The notes under the pieces were generated by a model that was given only the letters and a program-made list of their open reading frames with translations, was not told where the DNA came from and searched no databases. Of a stretch of DNA of 64,000 bases, positions 52,252 through 60,074 are shown piece by piece; position 1 is the first letter of the stretch, and every line of letters starts with the position of its first letter. This DNA comes from JAGPUQ01 sp050179115. Its GTDB lineage: Bacteria > Pseudomonadota > Gammaproteobacteria > Pseudomonadales > Porticoccaceae. The DNA lies in contig JBFXFL010000007.1 of NCBI GenBank assembly GCA_050179115.1, positions 1-64,000 of the forward strand. The letters run 5' to 3'. Both the position numbers and the translations under genes were made by a program.

Positions 52252-53379
52252 ACCCTGGCGCTCGCCTGCGACCTGATCCGCTGTCCCTCGGTCACTCCCG
52301 ATGACGCCGGCTGCCTCGATCTTTTGGGCGCACATCTGGCCGCTGCCGGGTTTGCGCTGACGCCCCTGCCGTTTGGCGAGGTCAGCAATCTCTGGGCTGT
52401 GCGCGGCAACGAGGGTCCGCTGTTCTGCTTCGCCGGTCATACGGATGTGGTGCCGCCCGGCCCGGAACACGCCTGGCGCCATCCGCCCTTCGTGCCACAC
52501 ATTGAGAATGGCGTCCTCTACGGGCGCGGCGCCGCGGACATGAAGGGCGCGCTCGCCGCCATGATCACCGCGGTCGAGGACTTTGTCGCCGCTCATCCGC
52601 GCCATCCCGGCCGCATCGGCTTTCTGCTCACCAGCGATGAAGAAGGTCCGGCGCACGATGGTACCGTCCGGGTAGTGAACTGGCTGCGCGCTCAGGGCAC
52701 GCTCCCCGACTGGTGCCTGGTGGGCGAGCCTTCCAGCAGCACGGCCCTGGGCGACGTCATCCGCAACGGCCGCCGCGGCTCCCTCAACGGCACCCTGCGG
52801 GTGCACGGCGTCCAGGGCCACGTCGCCTACCCCGAGCGCGCCGACAACCCCATCCATCGCGCCGCGCCGGCGCTCGCGGCGCTGGCGGCGGAAATCTGGG
52901 ACAAGGGCAACGCCTACTTCCCGCCCACCAGCTTCCAGATTTCAAACATAGCGGCCGGCGAGGGTGTCACCAACGTCATCCCGGGCGAACTGCGGGCATT
53001 GTTCAATTTCCGGTTTTCAACCGCCGTCACTGCGGCGCAATTGCAGACACGCACCGAGGCGATTCTGGATTGCCACGGACTCGAATACGATCTCGACTGG
53101 CAGCTCAGCGGCGAACCCTTTTTGACGCCCACCGGTGATCTGGTGAACGCGGTTGTGAGTGCGATCCACGACCGGACGGGAACACGCACCGAGCTGTCCA
53201 CTGGGGGAGGAACTTCCGACGGCCGCTTCATCGCGCCCCTCGGCACTCAGGTGGTGGAACTGGGTTTGCTCAATGCCAGCATTCATAAAATCGATGAACA
53301 GGTAGCGGTCGCCGATCTGGAATTACTATCGGGAATCTACCGAGGCTTGCTCGAACGCCTGCTGCTGTTACCGCGATAA
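52216..53379 (+). CDS. dapE: Succinyl-diaminopimelate desuccinylase DapE
   Basis: Zn-dependent M20 hydrolase releasing LL-DAP. 387 residues from the first ATG or 378 from the fourth (52243), the latter closer to the usual 375-380. Metal ligands: His in FAGHTDVVPPG, Asp in GRGAADMKGALAAM, Glu pair in TSDEEGPAHDGT, and the second half YDLDWQLSGEPFLT, LSTGGGTSDGRFIAP with the late His in LLNASIHKIDEQV. Last gene of the dap run; convergent with the glycosyltransferase 17 bases away. Confidence 0.95.
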   Translation: MSPMSPMSPMSPTLALACDLIRCPSVTPDDAGCLDLLGAHLAAAGFALTPLPFGEVSNLWAVRGNEGPLFCFAGHTDVVPPGPEHAWRHPPFVPHIENGVLYGRGAADMKGALAAMITAVEDFVAAHPRHPGRIGFLLTSDEEGPAHDGTVRVVNWLRAQGTLPDWCLVGEPSSSTALGDVIRNGRRGSLNGTLRVHGVQGHVAYPERADNPIHRAAPALAALAAEIWDKGNAYFPPTSFQISNIAAGEGVTNVIPGELRALFNFRFSTAVTAAQLQTRTEAILDCHGLEYDLDWQLSGEPFLTPTGDLVNAVVSAIHDRTGTRTELSTGGGTSDGRFIAPLGTQVVELGLLNASIHKIDEQVAVADLELLSGIYRGLLERLLLLPR

Positions 53380-53396
53380 CCGCTCTGGAGACGCTC

Positions 53397-54206
53397 TCAG
53401 CGCTGGCGCCGCACCAGCGCCCGGAAGAAACTGGGTAACGCCCGTGCCGCTGCTCCGACTTCCGCAGCCCGCATTCCGAAGGCGTAAAAACGCTCGGCGG
53501 GTACCCAACGCATCAGCCGGTGATGCAACTTCCGGCCTCCCTTGTTGCGCAGATGGGCAAAGTGGTCGCTCGGGCTTGCACCCTGGACCACCAGCATCGG
53601 AAACACCGCGAAGCATTCCGGTAACACCGAATACGCGGAATCGATGCCCTTGCCGGCACCCCGCCGCAATCCTACGCCGTCGAAACCAAACGGCCGCTCG
53701 GCGAGCCAGCGCAGCACACGTTCGCTGGCAATGTAGGCATGCGCGCAGGCGGATTCCACTTGCACCAGATCGCGCGCAACGAATCTCGCCCGAAATGGCC
53801 AATGACCGAGAAAGAAGATGTTCCAGTCGGCCGGCAAGGTTGCCAGTTGCGCCGCGAGCCGGGCACGGCGGGCCGCGGTCGGCGGCCGGCTGAAGCGAAT
53901 GTCGTCCTCAAGAATCAGTACGCGCCGCAAGCCACGCGCCAGCGCGTGACGGGCCACGGCGCGATGGCTTTCCCAGATACCCTGAACGGGCCGTTTCGGA
54001 TGTGGGAGTGGCCGGTAAAAAGTGGTCAGCGGAGCCAGTCCGACCCGGTTGATTTCGGCGTTTGCCGCCGCCATTCGGTCCGGTCGGGTCTGCAGCGAGA
54101 TGCAGTAGACCGCATCCACGACATCGGACCAATCCGCATCAACCGCAGAACCTCCAGTCAGTCGGGGCGCGGATTCGAAGAAAGCTGCGGGTGGATCAAT
54201 TGCCAT
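53397..54206 (-). CDS. Glycosyltransferase family 25 (LPS biosynthesis type)
   Basis: 269 residues from ATG 54206; ATG 54251 or a further upstream start are alternatives. GT25 hallmarks: VYCISLQTRPDRMAAANAEINRVGL at the start of the domain and the acidic DxD-like motif RRVLILEDDIRFSRPP, then FFLGHWPFRARF and AHAYIASERVLRWLAERP. The family adds galactose or glucose to lipooligosaccharide cores. No signal peptide. Linked to rsmJ only by position, and no other LPS-core gene is nearby. Confidence 0.78.
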   Translation of the reverse strand: MAIDPPAAFFESAPRLTGGSAVDADWSDVVDAVYCISLQTRPDRMAAANAEINRVGLAPLTTFYRPLPHPKRPVQGIWESHRAVARHALARGLRRVLILEDDIRFSRPPTAARRARLAAQLATLPADWNIFFLGHWPFRARFVARDLVQVESACAHAYIASERVLRWLAERPFGFDGVGLRRGAGKGIDSAYSVLPECFAVFPMLVVQGASPSDHFAHLRNKGGRKLHHRLMRWVPAERFYAFGMRAAEVGAAARALPSFFRALVRRQR

Positions 54207-54302
54207 GGTGCCACTTTTTGGACGCCCATCCGCCAGAGATGGGGTGGCCATTTTAGCACCGCTTTGGTCGCTACCACCGCGACCGGAACCATGATGGCCC
54301 AA

Positions 54303-55151
54303 TCAAGCTCCGTCTGATTGAGTAGAGGTTCCCGGTAACTTGCGCAGCGCATACACGTCGAACCGTGTGGTTTTGCCAGCGACACAAAAAGTTGGCTCAA
54401 GCCCGGCAAGCGGCGGCGCCTGGCGCGCCCGCTTTACCACCACCCGATACCGCGCCCGCTCAAGCGCCAGCCCCAGCAGCTCGTCGCAATCGGCATCTGC
54501 ACCGACCAAGCGCTGCAAGACCTGCATTTCCTTGCGCACCAGGGCACTCTTGTGTCGCTCCGGAAACATCGGATCAAGATAGATCACGTCCAGCGGATCG
54601 GTCGCCACCAACCATTCCCGGGCGTCGGCAGTGACCAACGACAGACGCGCAACCGCAGCCAGGATATCCGCGTTCTGAGCTACCTGACGGGCGCGCCGCA
54701 AGCCATCTTCGAGCAGGGCGGCGACCACCGGATGTCGCTCGACCATGACTACCCGGGCACCCAATCCTGCCAGCACGAAGGCATCCTCACCCAAGCCTGC
54801 CGTGAGATCCGCGATCAGCAGTTGAGAGGTGTGCTTGAGGCCCACCGCACGGGCAATCGCTTGTCCCACCCCACCGCCATGATGATGCCGGTGCCGCATG
54901 CGACCGCCGGTGAAATCACAGACGATGGCCCCGAAGCGGTCTTCGGAGCTCAACAGCGCGAGGCCGTCGCCACTGAGGCTCAGAATAAAAGGCGTCATCT
55001 TCGCGGCGGCGACCCCGGGGTCAAGAAACGTCAACGCCAAACGTCGAGCGAGGTCCCTGCCGGCTGCCACATTGAGATGATCGGTCGCGACCGCCACCAG
55101 CGGACCTGGACACGCCATTGCACGCGCGTCCGCCGACAGGTCACCCGACAT
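54303..55151 (-). CDS. rsmJ: 16S rRNA (guanine1516-N2)-methyltransferase RsmJ
   Basis: 282 residues from ATG 55151; a TTG six codons earlier is possible. Recognisable RsmJ features: IVCDFTGGRMRHRHHHGGGVGQAIARAVG, the SAM motif LLIADLTAGLGEDAFVLAGLGARVVMVERH, and the catalytic DPMFPERHKSALVRKEMQ. Ends KLPGTSTQSDGA. No Shine-Dalgarno sequence visible before the ATG. Confidence 0.93.
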   Translation of the reverse strand: MSGDLSADARAMACPGPLVAVATDHLNVAAGRDLARRLALTFLDPGVAAAKMTPFILSLSGDGLALLSSEDRFGAIVCDFTGGRMRHRHHHGGGVGQAIARAVGLKHTSQLLIADLTAGLGEDAFVLAGLGARVVMVERHPVVAALLEDGLRRARQVAQNADILAAVARLSLVTADAREWLVATDPLDVIYLDPMFPERHKSALVRKEMQVLQRLVGADADCDELLGLALERARYRVVVKRARQAPPLAGLEPTFCVAGKTTRFDVYALRKLPGTSTQSDGA

Positions 55152-55367
55152 GAGGTAACGTGTTAACAAGCGAAGCGTGGCAGACCGTTAACCTCTGCAT
55201 TCCGAGCCTCCAGAACCGGATGGGGGTAGTACTGCGAGCGTAGCCAATCGACTCGGCCGCTGCGCCAGCACAGACACGGCCCGCTAATCCCGCGCAGAGC
55301 ATTGATCCTAGCCTTTCAAGGCCGGCAGCGGCTAGAATGCACATCACAATTTGAGAGGTCCGGGCGG

Positions 55368-55802
55368 ATGCGACGACTGCTGTTTTTTTCGCTGGGGCCA
55401 CTTCTCCTGGCCGTGGGATGCAGCCGGTATGAGGTCACTCTCAACGATCAGCCGATCCACAGCCCCCCGCATCTCTTCGCGAACTATCGTATCGACGACG
55501 TGGCGCTACGTGACTGTGTCGCTCAGACCATTCGCGACAACCAAATTACTGCCGGACGCGAGCTCACCCGTTTGGTGTGTACCCACGCCGGCATTGTGGA
55601 TCTCACAGGGATCGAGATTTTCGGGTCTCTGGAAATACTGAATCTGGCGGACAACCGCATAACCAACGTCGAACCCCTGCTTTCCCTGCCTTCCCTGACG
55701 CAACTCGACCTGAGTGCGAATCCTGGTCTCAATTGCTCTGCGGGGACTGCCTTGACGGCCCGCGGCGTTGTTGTTGTACTGCCGGCGCAATGTCAGAAAT
55801 AG
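55368..55802 (+). CDS. Leucine-rich-repeat lipoprotein
   Basis: 144 residues from ATG 55368. Lipoprotein signal MRRLLFFSLGPLLLAVGCSRYE with lipobox LAVGC, so anchored to a membrane. The residue after Cys is Ser, so the Lol system would send it to the outer membrane. About residues 70-125 contain two to three leucine-rich repeats (IVDLTGIEIFGSLEILNLADNRI and LLSLPSLTQLDLSANPGL). Function unknown; small LRR lipoproteins may bind partner proteins. A TAGAAT -10-like hexamer at 55333 may start transcription; no good -35. Confidence 0.75.
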   Translation: MRRLLFFSLGPLLLAVGCSRYEVTLNDQPIHSPPHLFANYRIDDVALRDCVAQTIRDNQITAGRELTRLVCTHAGIVDLTGIEIFGSLEILNLADNRITNVEPLLSLPSLTQLDLSANPGLNCSAGTALTARGVVVVLPAQCQK

Positions 55803-56182
55803 CTGTTGCCTGGGTTGCAAGCACGGTTTCAGTTACCCACAGTTTCTGTGGATAACTTTGTTGACAAACATAATAAAGAGCGCCGGAAACCTTGCACTTA
55901 GCCGCCTTCCTACAGAATGACTATTTTTTCACCAAATTTAAATATTAATAAAAATCAAAGGGTTACATCTATTGTAAATAAAAATCAAAGGGTTGCGGCG
56001 TTTTCGTAAAACGGCGCTGATGATTTTTCGCCAACTGTGGAAAACAAACCCGTGACCTCCCCGCTCGCGTGAGCGAGGGCGGAGCACGACGATCGTCCCT
56101 GCGCACCAGAATGGGCGCCTGAATGCCCGAACATTGGCAATCTCGCGCCATCCAGCGATCGGCCGCGGACCGGCCAACCTGA
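55803..56182. other. AT-rich intergenic region with DnaA-box-like sites and direct repeats
   Basis: No gene in 380 bp. Contents: TTACCCACA (55833-55841) and a perfect inverted DnaA box TGTGGATAA (55847-55855) facing each other; a 12-bp palindrome TTTGTTGACAAA (55857-55868); an AT-rich stretch 55919-55992; two direct repeats (below); a hairpin GCGGCGTTTT/AAAACGGCGC (55995-56017); a third DnaA-box-like TGTGGAAAA (56036-56044, fits TTWTNCACA); and a small CTCGC/GCGAG hairpin near 56066-56079. Base composition is clearly unlike the rest of the window. Resembles an origin or a DnaA-titration site, without proof. Confidence 0.5.
55947..55994 (+). repeat. Two 18-bp direct repeats spaced 30 bp
   Basis: AATAAAAATCAAAGGGTT occurs at 55947-55964 and again, identical, at 55977-55994, an offset of exactly 30 bp (about three helical turns). 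They lie in the AT-rich stretch between DnaA-box-like sequences. The regular spacing suggests a protein-binding array on one face of the DNA. Confidence 0.8.
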
Positions 56183-56896
56183 TCAGTCAAACCTCAGCCC
56201 CAGACGTTCGCCAATCAATTCGTAGGACTCCACCACTCGACCCAGATCCTGACGGAATCGATCCTTATCCAATTTTTCCCGCGTGTCCCGATCCCAGACC
56301 CGACAACCATCAGGCGTCACTTCATCGCCGAGCAGCAGCGCACCATCCATCAGCCCAAACTCCAGCTTGTAGTCCACCAGCACCATGCCACCGGCAAGGA
56401 ACAAGGGTGTGAGGATGTCGTTGATACGAAACGTGAGCTCCTTCATTCGCTCCACTTGCCAGGACTCGGCCCACCCCAGACTATGGATGTGGTACTCGTT
56501 CACCATGGGATCGCCAAGCGGATCGCTTTTGAGGAAGAACTCGAATGTCGGCGGGCTGAGCACCCGTCCTTCCTCGATGCCATAACGACGGCACAGGCTG
56601 CCGGCAGCCAGATTGCGCACCACGCACTCCAACGGCAGCATCGTCAACCGTTTTACCAGCGTTTCGCGATCATCCAGCCGCCGCACAAAGTGGGTAGGGA
56701 TGCCGGCCGCGGCAAGCTTCTCCATCACGAACGCATTGAACCGGTTGTTCACCGCTCCCTTGCGCGCAAGCTGCTCGCGCTTCTTGCCGTCAAAGGCGGA
56801 AGTATCGTCACGAAACAACATCACCAGATGTTCAGGATCGTCGGTCGCAAAGACCGACTTGGCCTTGCCGCGATAGAGCTCCTCGCGTTTTTCCAT
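56183..56896 (-). CDS. purC: SAICAR synthetase PurC
   Basis: Phosphoribosylaminoimidazole-succinocarboxamide synthase of purine synthesis. 237 residues from ATG 56896, which has an AGGGGTGA ribosome-binding site; a GTG three codons earlier lies within that site and is unlikely. Motifs: LYRGKAKSVF, FRDDTSAFDGKKREQLARKG, ECVVRNLAAGSLCRRYG, LVDYKLEFGL and DEVTPDGCRVWD. Last gene of dapA-bamC-MBL-purC, as in Pseudomonas. Confidence 0.97.
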   Translation of the reverse strand: MEKREELYRGKAKSVFATDDPEHLVMLFRDDTSAFDGKKREQLARKGAVNNRFNAFVMEKLAAAGIPTHFVRRLDDRETLVKRLTMLPLECVVRNLAAGSLCRRYGIEEGRVLSPPTFEFFLKSDPLGDPMVNEYHIHSLGWAESWQVERMKELTFRINDILTPLFLAGGMVLVDYKLEFGLMDGALLLGDEVTPDGCRVWDRDTREKLDKDRFRQDLGRVVESYELIGERLGLRFD

Positions 56897-56923
56897 ACTA
56901 TTCACCCCTCTCGGCTAGGTGGA

Positions 56924-57682
56924 TCAACCCAGTTCCTGCCAACCGAAACCTTCGTCCTGGCTGGCGTAAAGTACCTGATCGAGATGCCCGGTCACTGGCG
57001 CCAGCGCCTGTTGTACCAGCTCCGGGCTGTTGTTCTGCCGACTGATATGCCCCACAACGAGCGTGCGCAGAACATCACCGCCGAGCCGCTGCAACAGTTG
57101 CGCTGCCTGAGCGTTGCTGAGATGACCCCAGTCGCCACCCACCCGGCGCTTGAGTGCGTCCGGATAGGGTCCGTCCGCCAGCAATGCAAAATCATGATTG
57201 GCTTCGAGCAGCAGTCCCCGGCAGCGTCGATAGCGCTCCACGACATGGGGAGTGACGCTGCCCAGATCCGTCAGGATGCCCAGTTTTAGATTCGCCACCG
57301 TGAAGATGTACTGAACGGGTTCGCGCGCATCGTGGGGAACGGCCACGGCCTCCACCTCGATGCCGGCCAATTCCACCTGAGCACCGCTGGCAATCACCCG
57401 TACCGGATCATCGGAACCGACGCCCACCGCACGCGCAGTGCCCGCCGTCATCCACACCGGAATGCCAAAGCGGCGCGCCAACGGCAGCACGCCGTCCACA
57501 TGGTCCCCGTGCTCGTGGGTAACGAGGATGGCCGTCAGATCGGCCGGCACACGGTCCAGGAAGGCAAGACGCCGGCAGGTCTCGCGCATCGAAAACCCGC
57601 AATCGACCATCACGCAGGTGCCGTCGGCCTCCACGAGCGCGGCGTTGCCGCGGCTTCCGCTACCCAGGGAAGCAAACCGCAC
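56924..57682 (-). CDS. MBL-fold metallohydrolase (YycJ/WalJ-like)
   Basis: 252 residues. Starts MRFASLGSGSRGNAALVEADG, as in the YycJ branch. Metal motif LVTHEHGDHVDGV (HxHxDH), downstream acidic residue in LGILTDLGSVT, and late histidine in VVGHISRQNNSPEL. Probable cytoplasmic nuclease or phosphodiesterase-like hydrolase; substrate not known. Placed between bamC and purC (8 and 27 bases), a conserved order in pseudomonads. Confidence 0.87.
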   Translation of the reverse strand: MRFASLGSGSRGNAALVEADGTCVMVDCGFSMRETCRRLAFLDRVPADLTAILVTHEHGDHVDGVLPLARRFGIPVWMTAGTARAVGVGSDDPVRVIASGAQVELAGIEVEAVAVPHDAREPVQYIFTVANLKLGILTDLGSVTPHVVERYRRCRGLLLEANHDFALLADGPYPDALKRRVGGDWGHLSNAQAAQLLQRLGGDVLRTLVVGHISRQNNSPELVQQALAPVTGHLDQVLYASQDEGFGWQELG

Positions 57683-57689
57683 CGGCGTG

Positions 57690-58730
57690 TCAGGCGAGGT
57701 TGGCGCGGATCCGTTTCAGCAATTCGAGCATCCGGGTTCGTTCCAGCGGATCCCTCTCGCTATTGATCCGCACCTGGACACCCTCGTCTGTGTTCTGCAA
57801 CTCGATCCGGTAATTCGCGGCGAGCGGCGCTCCCCGATCACTTTTGCCGGCACCCAGCATGCGCGCAAAAAATCCCGGCTTCTCCCGCTCGACATCTTCC
57901 TTGAGGGTGACATAGAACAGTCCGCGGGTGCGATCCTGGTCTACCAGTACAAACTCATCGCGCGAAACCGACTGGGCGACCGACGCCCAGGAGCGGTCGT
58001 ATCCCGATTTGAGCAGCAGATAGGGCGCGGCATCCGCCGCGGCCACCACTTCAACCTTGGCGCCACTACCAATGGATTGCGCCAGCAGCGATACCTGACC
58101 ACCACCGGCGTTGCCGGCCAAACCACTGGCAATGAAATCCGCCATGGTGCGCTCGCGCTCATCCGCCAGCGAAGAGTCCGGCCACGGGGGCACCACCGAG
58201 CCACCTTTCGGCATCACCGCGTGGCTGATGGAAACCTCGGTGGTATCGGTCTGCATACCCTGCTCCATCCGCAGGCGATAGCGGTGAAGATTGCCGGGGT
58301 CATCGTCGAACTCAACCCACACCGTCTCGATCACACCTTCCGCCGCTTCGGCACGGGCGACCGCGATATCGTTGGTGTTCAGCGTATTGCGCACCCGCGG
58401 CCATACCTCCGCCGGCGCGCGATTGATCCATATCCAGCGTTTGTCGCCGAGCGACTGAACCTTGATTTCTTCTTCCAGCAGGGAGGTTCCCAACGGCTGC
58501 GGTCGAGGGATGTCGTTATTCGCCTCCGGGATCAGCGGCTCCGCAACTGCCGGAATGGCATACAGCTCCCCGAGTGCCTGGTCATCCAGGCCATCGGGCA
58601 CGCGGATGACCGGATGTTCACGGGCGGCGAGATAGTCGTCAGCGCGGTTACGAAACAACCCGTCCTTGGCGAACATTCCACACCCAGGAAGCGTCAGCGC
58701 GAAACAAAGCACTACCCCGAATCGTTTCAT
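57690..58730 (-). CDS. bamC: Outer-membrane assembly lipoprotein BamC
   Basis: Lipoprotein subunit of the BAM complex. 346 residues from ATG 58730. Signal MKRFGVVLCFALTLPGCGMF with lipobox LPGC. The N-terminal unstructured segment that binds BamD follows (VPDGLDDQALGELYAIP resembles the conserved E. coli stretch), then two helix-grip domains (RWIWINRAPAEVWPRVRNTL; YLLLKSGYDRSWASVAQSV). Divergent family, but context dapA-bamC is the classic one. 103 bases after dapA. Confidence 0.9.
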   Translation of the reverse strand: MKRFGVVLCFALTLPGCGMFAKDGLFRNRADDYLAAREHPVIRVPDGLDDQALGELYAIPAVAEPLIPEANNDIPRPQPLGTSLLEEEIKVQSLGDKRWIWINRAPAEVWPRVRNTLNTNDIAVARAEAAEGVIETVWVEFDDDPGNLHRYRLRMEQGMQTDTTEVSISHAVMPKGGSVVPPWPDSSLADERERTMADFIASGLAGNAGGGQVSLLAQSIGSGAKVEVVAAADAAPYLLLKSGYDRSWASVAQSVSRDEFVLVDQDRTRGLFYVTLKEDVEREKPGFFARMLGAGKSDRGAPLAANYRIELQNTDEGVQVRINSERDPLERTRMLELLKRIRANLA

Positions 58731-58833
58731 CAACATCACCTCGTACGGAATATCCTTCCGAAACATTCTGCCGGATTGGCATCATCTCCGCTTCGGTCAT
58801 GGCCCGAGCCACAACCCTCGATCACACAATCTG

Positions 58834-59712
58834 TTACAGCAGTCCAGCGCCGTGCATCGCCTCCCTGACCCTCGCGTGCAGGCCGGGAGAGAGTGGCGTC
58901 AACGGCAGCCGGATAACATCCGCCATCAGCCCCAGTTCGGCAACCGCCCACTTCACCGGGATCGGATTCGACTCCAGAAACAGCGCCCGGTGCAGCGGGA
59001 GCAGCCGCGCATTGATCGCCGCCGCCCGCACCCGATCGCCGGCCAGTGCTGCTTCACAGAGATCGCGCATCTGCTCCGGTGCGACATTGGCGGTAACCCC
59101 AATGTTGCCCTTGCCGCCCAGCAGCATCAGCTCCATCGCGGTGGCGTCGTCACCGGAATACACCGCGAAGTCCTCCGGGCAGCAGGCAACCAGGTCACGC
59201 GCGCGCTCGAGATCTCCGGTGGCCTCCTTGATACCGACAATATTGGGCACCTGCGCCAGTCTCACCACGGTATCCGGCAGCATGTCGCAGCTCGTCCGGC
59301 CCGGCACATTGTAGAGAATCTGGGCAATGTCCACGGCCTCGGCTATCGCCCGGTGGTGCCGATACAGACCTTCCTGGGTCGGCTTGTTGTAGTACGGCGT
59401 CACCAGCAGACACGCGTCCGCGCCGCACTCCCGTGCCCCGGCGGTCAACTCGATCGCCTCGGAGGTGCTGTTGGCCCCGGTCCCCGCAATGATGGGCACG
59501 CGCCCAGCCGCTTGCTCGACACAGACCTCCACCACCCGCAGATGTTCCTCGACCGACAGCGTCGGGGACTCGCCGGTGGTACCGACGGCGACAATCGCTG
59601 CCGTACCAGCCGCCTGATGCCAGTCCACCAGCCGGCGCAGTGCCGGGTAATCTATCGCCTCGGTCCCCGGCAACATGGGGGTAACCAAGGCAACGATGCT
59701 GCCGATAATCAT
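58834..59712 (-). CDS. dapA: 4-hydroxy-tetrahydrodipicolinate synthase
   Basis: First committed step to lysine and DAP, condensing pyruvate with aspartate semialdehyde. 292 residues from ATG 59712 with GGAG six bases upstream. TIM-barrel catalytic residues at E. coli positions: T44/T45 in VGTTGESPTL, Y134 in ILYNVPGRT and Schiff-base K162 in VGIKEATGD. Feeds the dapC, dapD and dapE enzymes encoded at 48.8-53.4 kb. Confidence 0.96.
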   Translation of the reverse strand: MIIGSIVALVTPMLPGTEAIDYPALRRLVDWHQAAGTAAIVAVGTTGESPTLSVEEHLRVVEVCVEQAAGRVPIIAGTGANSTSEAIELTAGARECGADACLLVTPYYNKPTQEGLYRHHRAIAEAVDIAQILYNVPGRTSCDMLPDTVVRLAQVPNIVGIKEATGDLERARDLVACCPEDFAVYSGDDATAMELMLLGGKGNIGVTANVAPEQMRDLCEAALAGDRVRAAAINARLLPLHRALFLESNPIPVKWAVAELGLMADVIRLPLTPLSPGLHARVREAMHGAGLL

Positions 59713-59827
59713 TGGGGCTCCGCGAAATTTTTCCATGGTAGCGATGGCATTCAAGACGCACAAGCGACGGCGCGCGTACCCGGTGCGCTCCCGGCACGGC
59801 AAAAAACCGGCACCGCAAAAAAGAAAA

Positions 59828-59853
59828 AGCGCCCCCGATTGTTCGGGAGCGCT
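59828..59853 (-). terminator. Rho-independent terminator after tRNA-Ala
   Basis: On the minus strand AGCGCTCCCGA and TCGGGGGCGCT form an 11-bp stem (one mismatch) around a 4-base loop, followed directly by TTTTTCTTTTTT. It starts 10 bases after the tRNA 3' end, so it terminates the tRNA transcript before dapA. Confidence 0.85.
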
Positions 59854-59863
59854 TTGCCGCGAT

Positions 59864-59939
<76 letters not shown>

Positions 59940-59981
59940 AAGCCTCTATAAAAACACGCCCACCAGCGCGCGAGGAGCGGC

Positions 59982-60011
59982 ATTCTAGGCAAGCGCCCTG
60001 AGGGGTGTCAA
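59982..60011 (-). promoter_or_regulatory. Strong sigma-70 promoter of tRNA-Ala
   Basis: On the minus strand a perfect -35 TTGACA (60011-60006), an 18-base spacer and TAGAAT (59987-59982; 5/6). The bases after the -10 are GC-rich (GCCGCTCC), the discriminator type of stringently controlled stable-RNA promoters. Predicted start near 59975, about 36 bases before the mature tRNA. Confidence 0.75.
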
Positions 60012-60074
60012 CTTGAGTCCCGGGGTGGGCGACGGCATGGCGTTGCCGGCGACCCGCAAACCGCGCGGCAAGCA

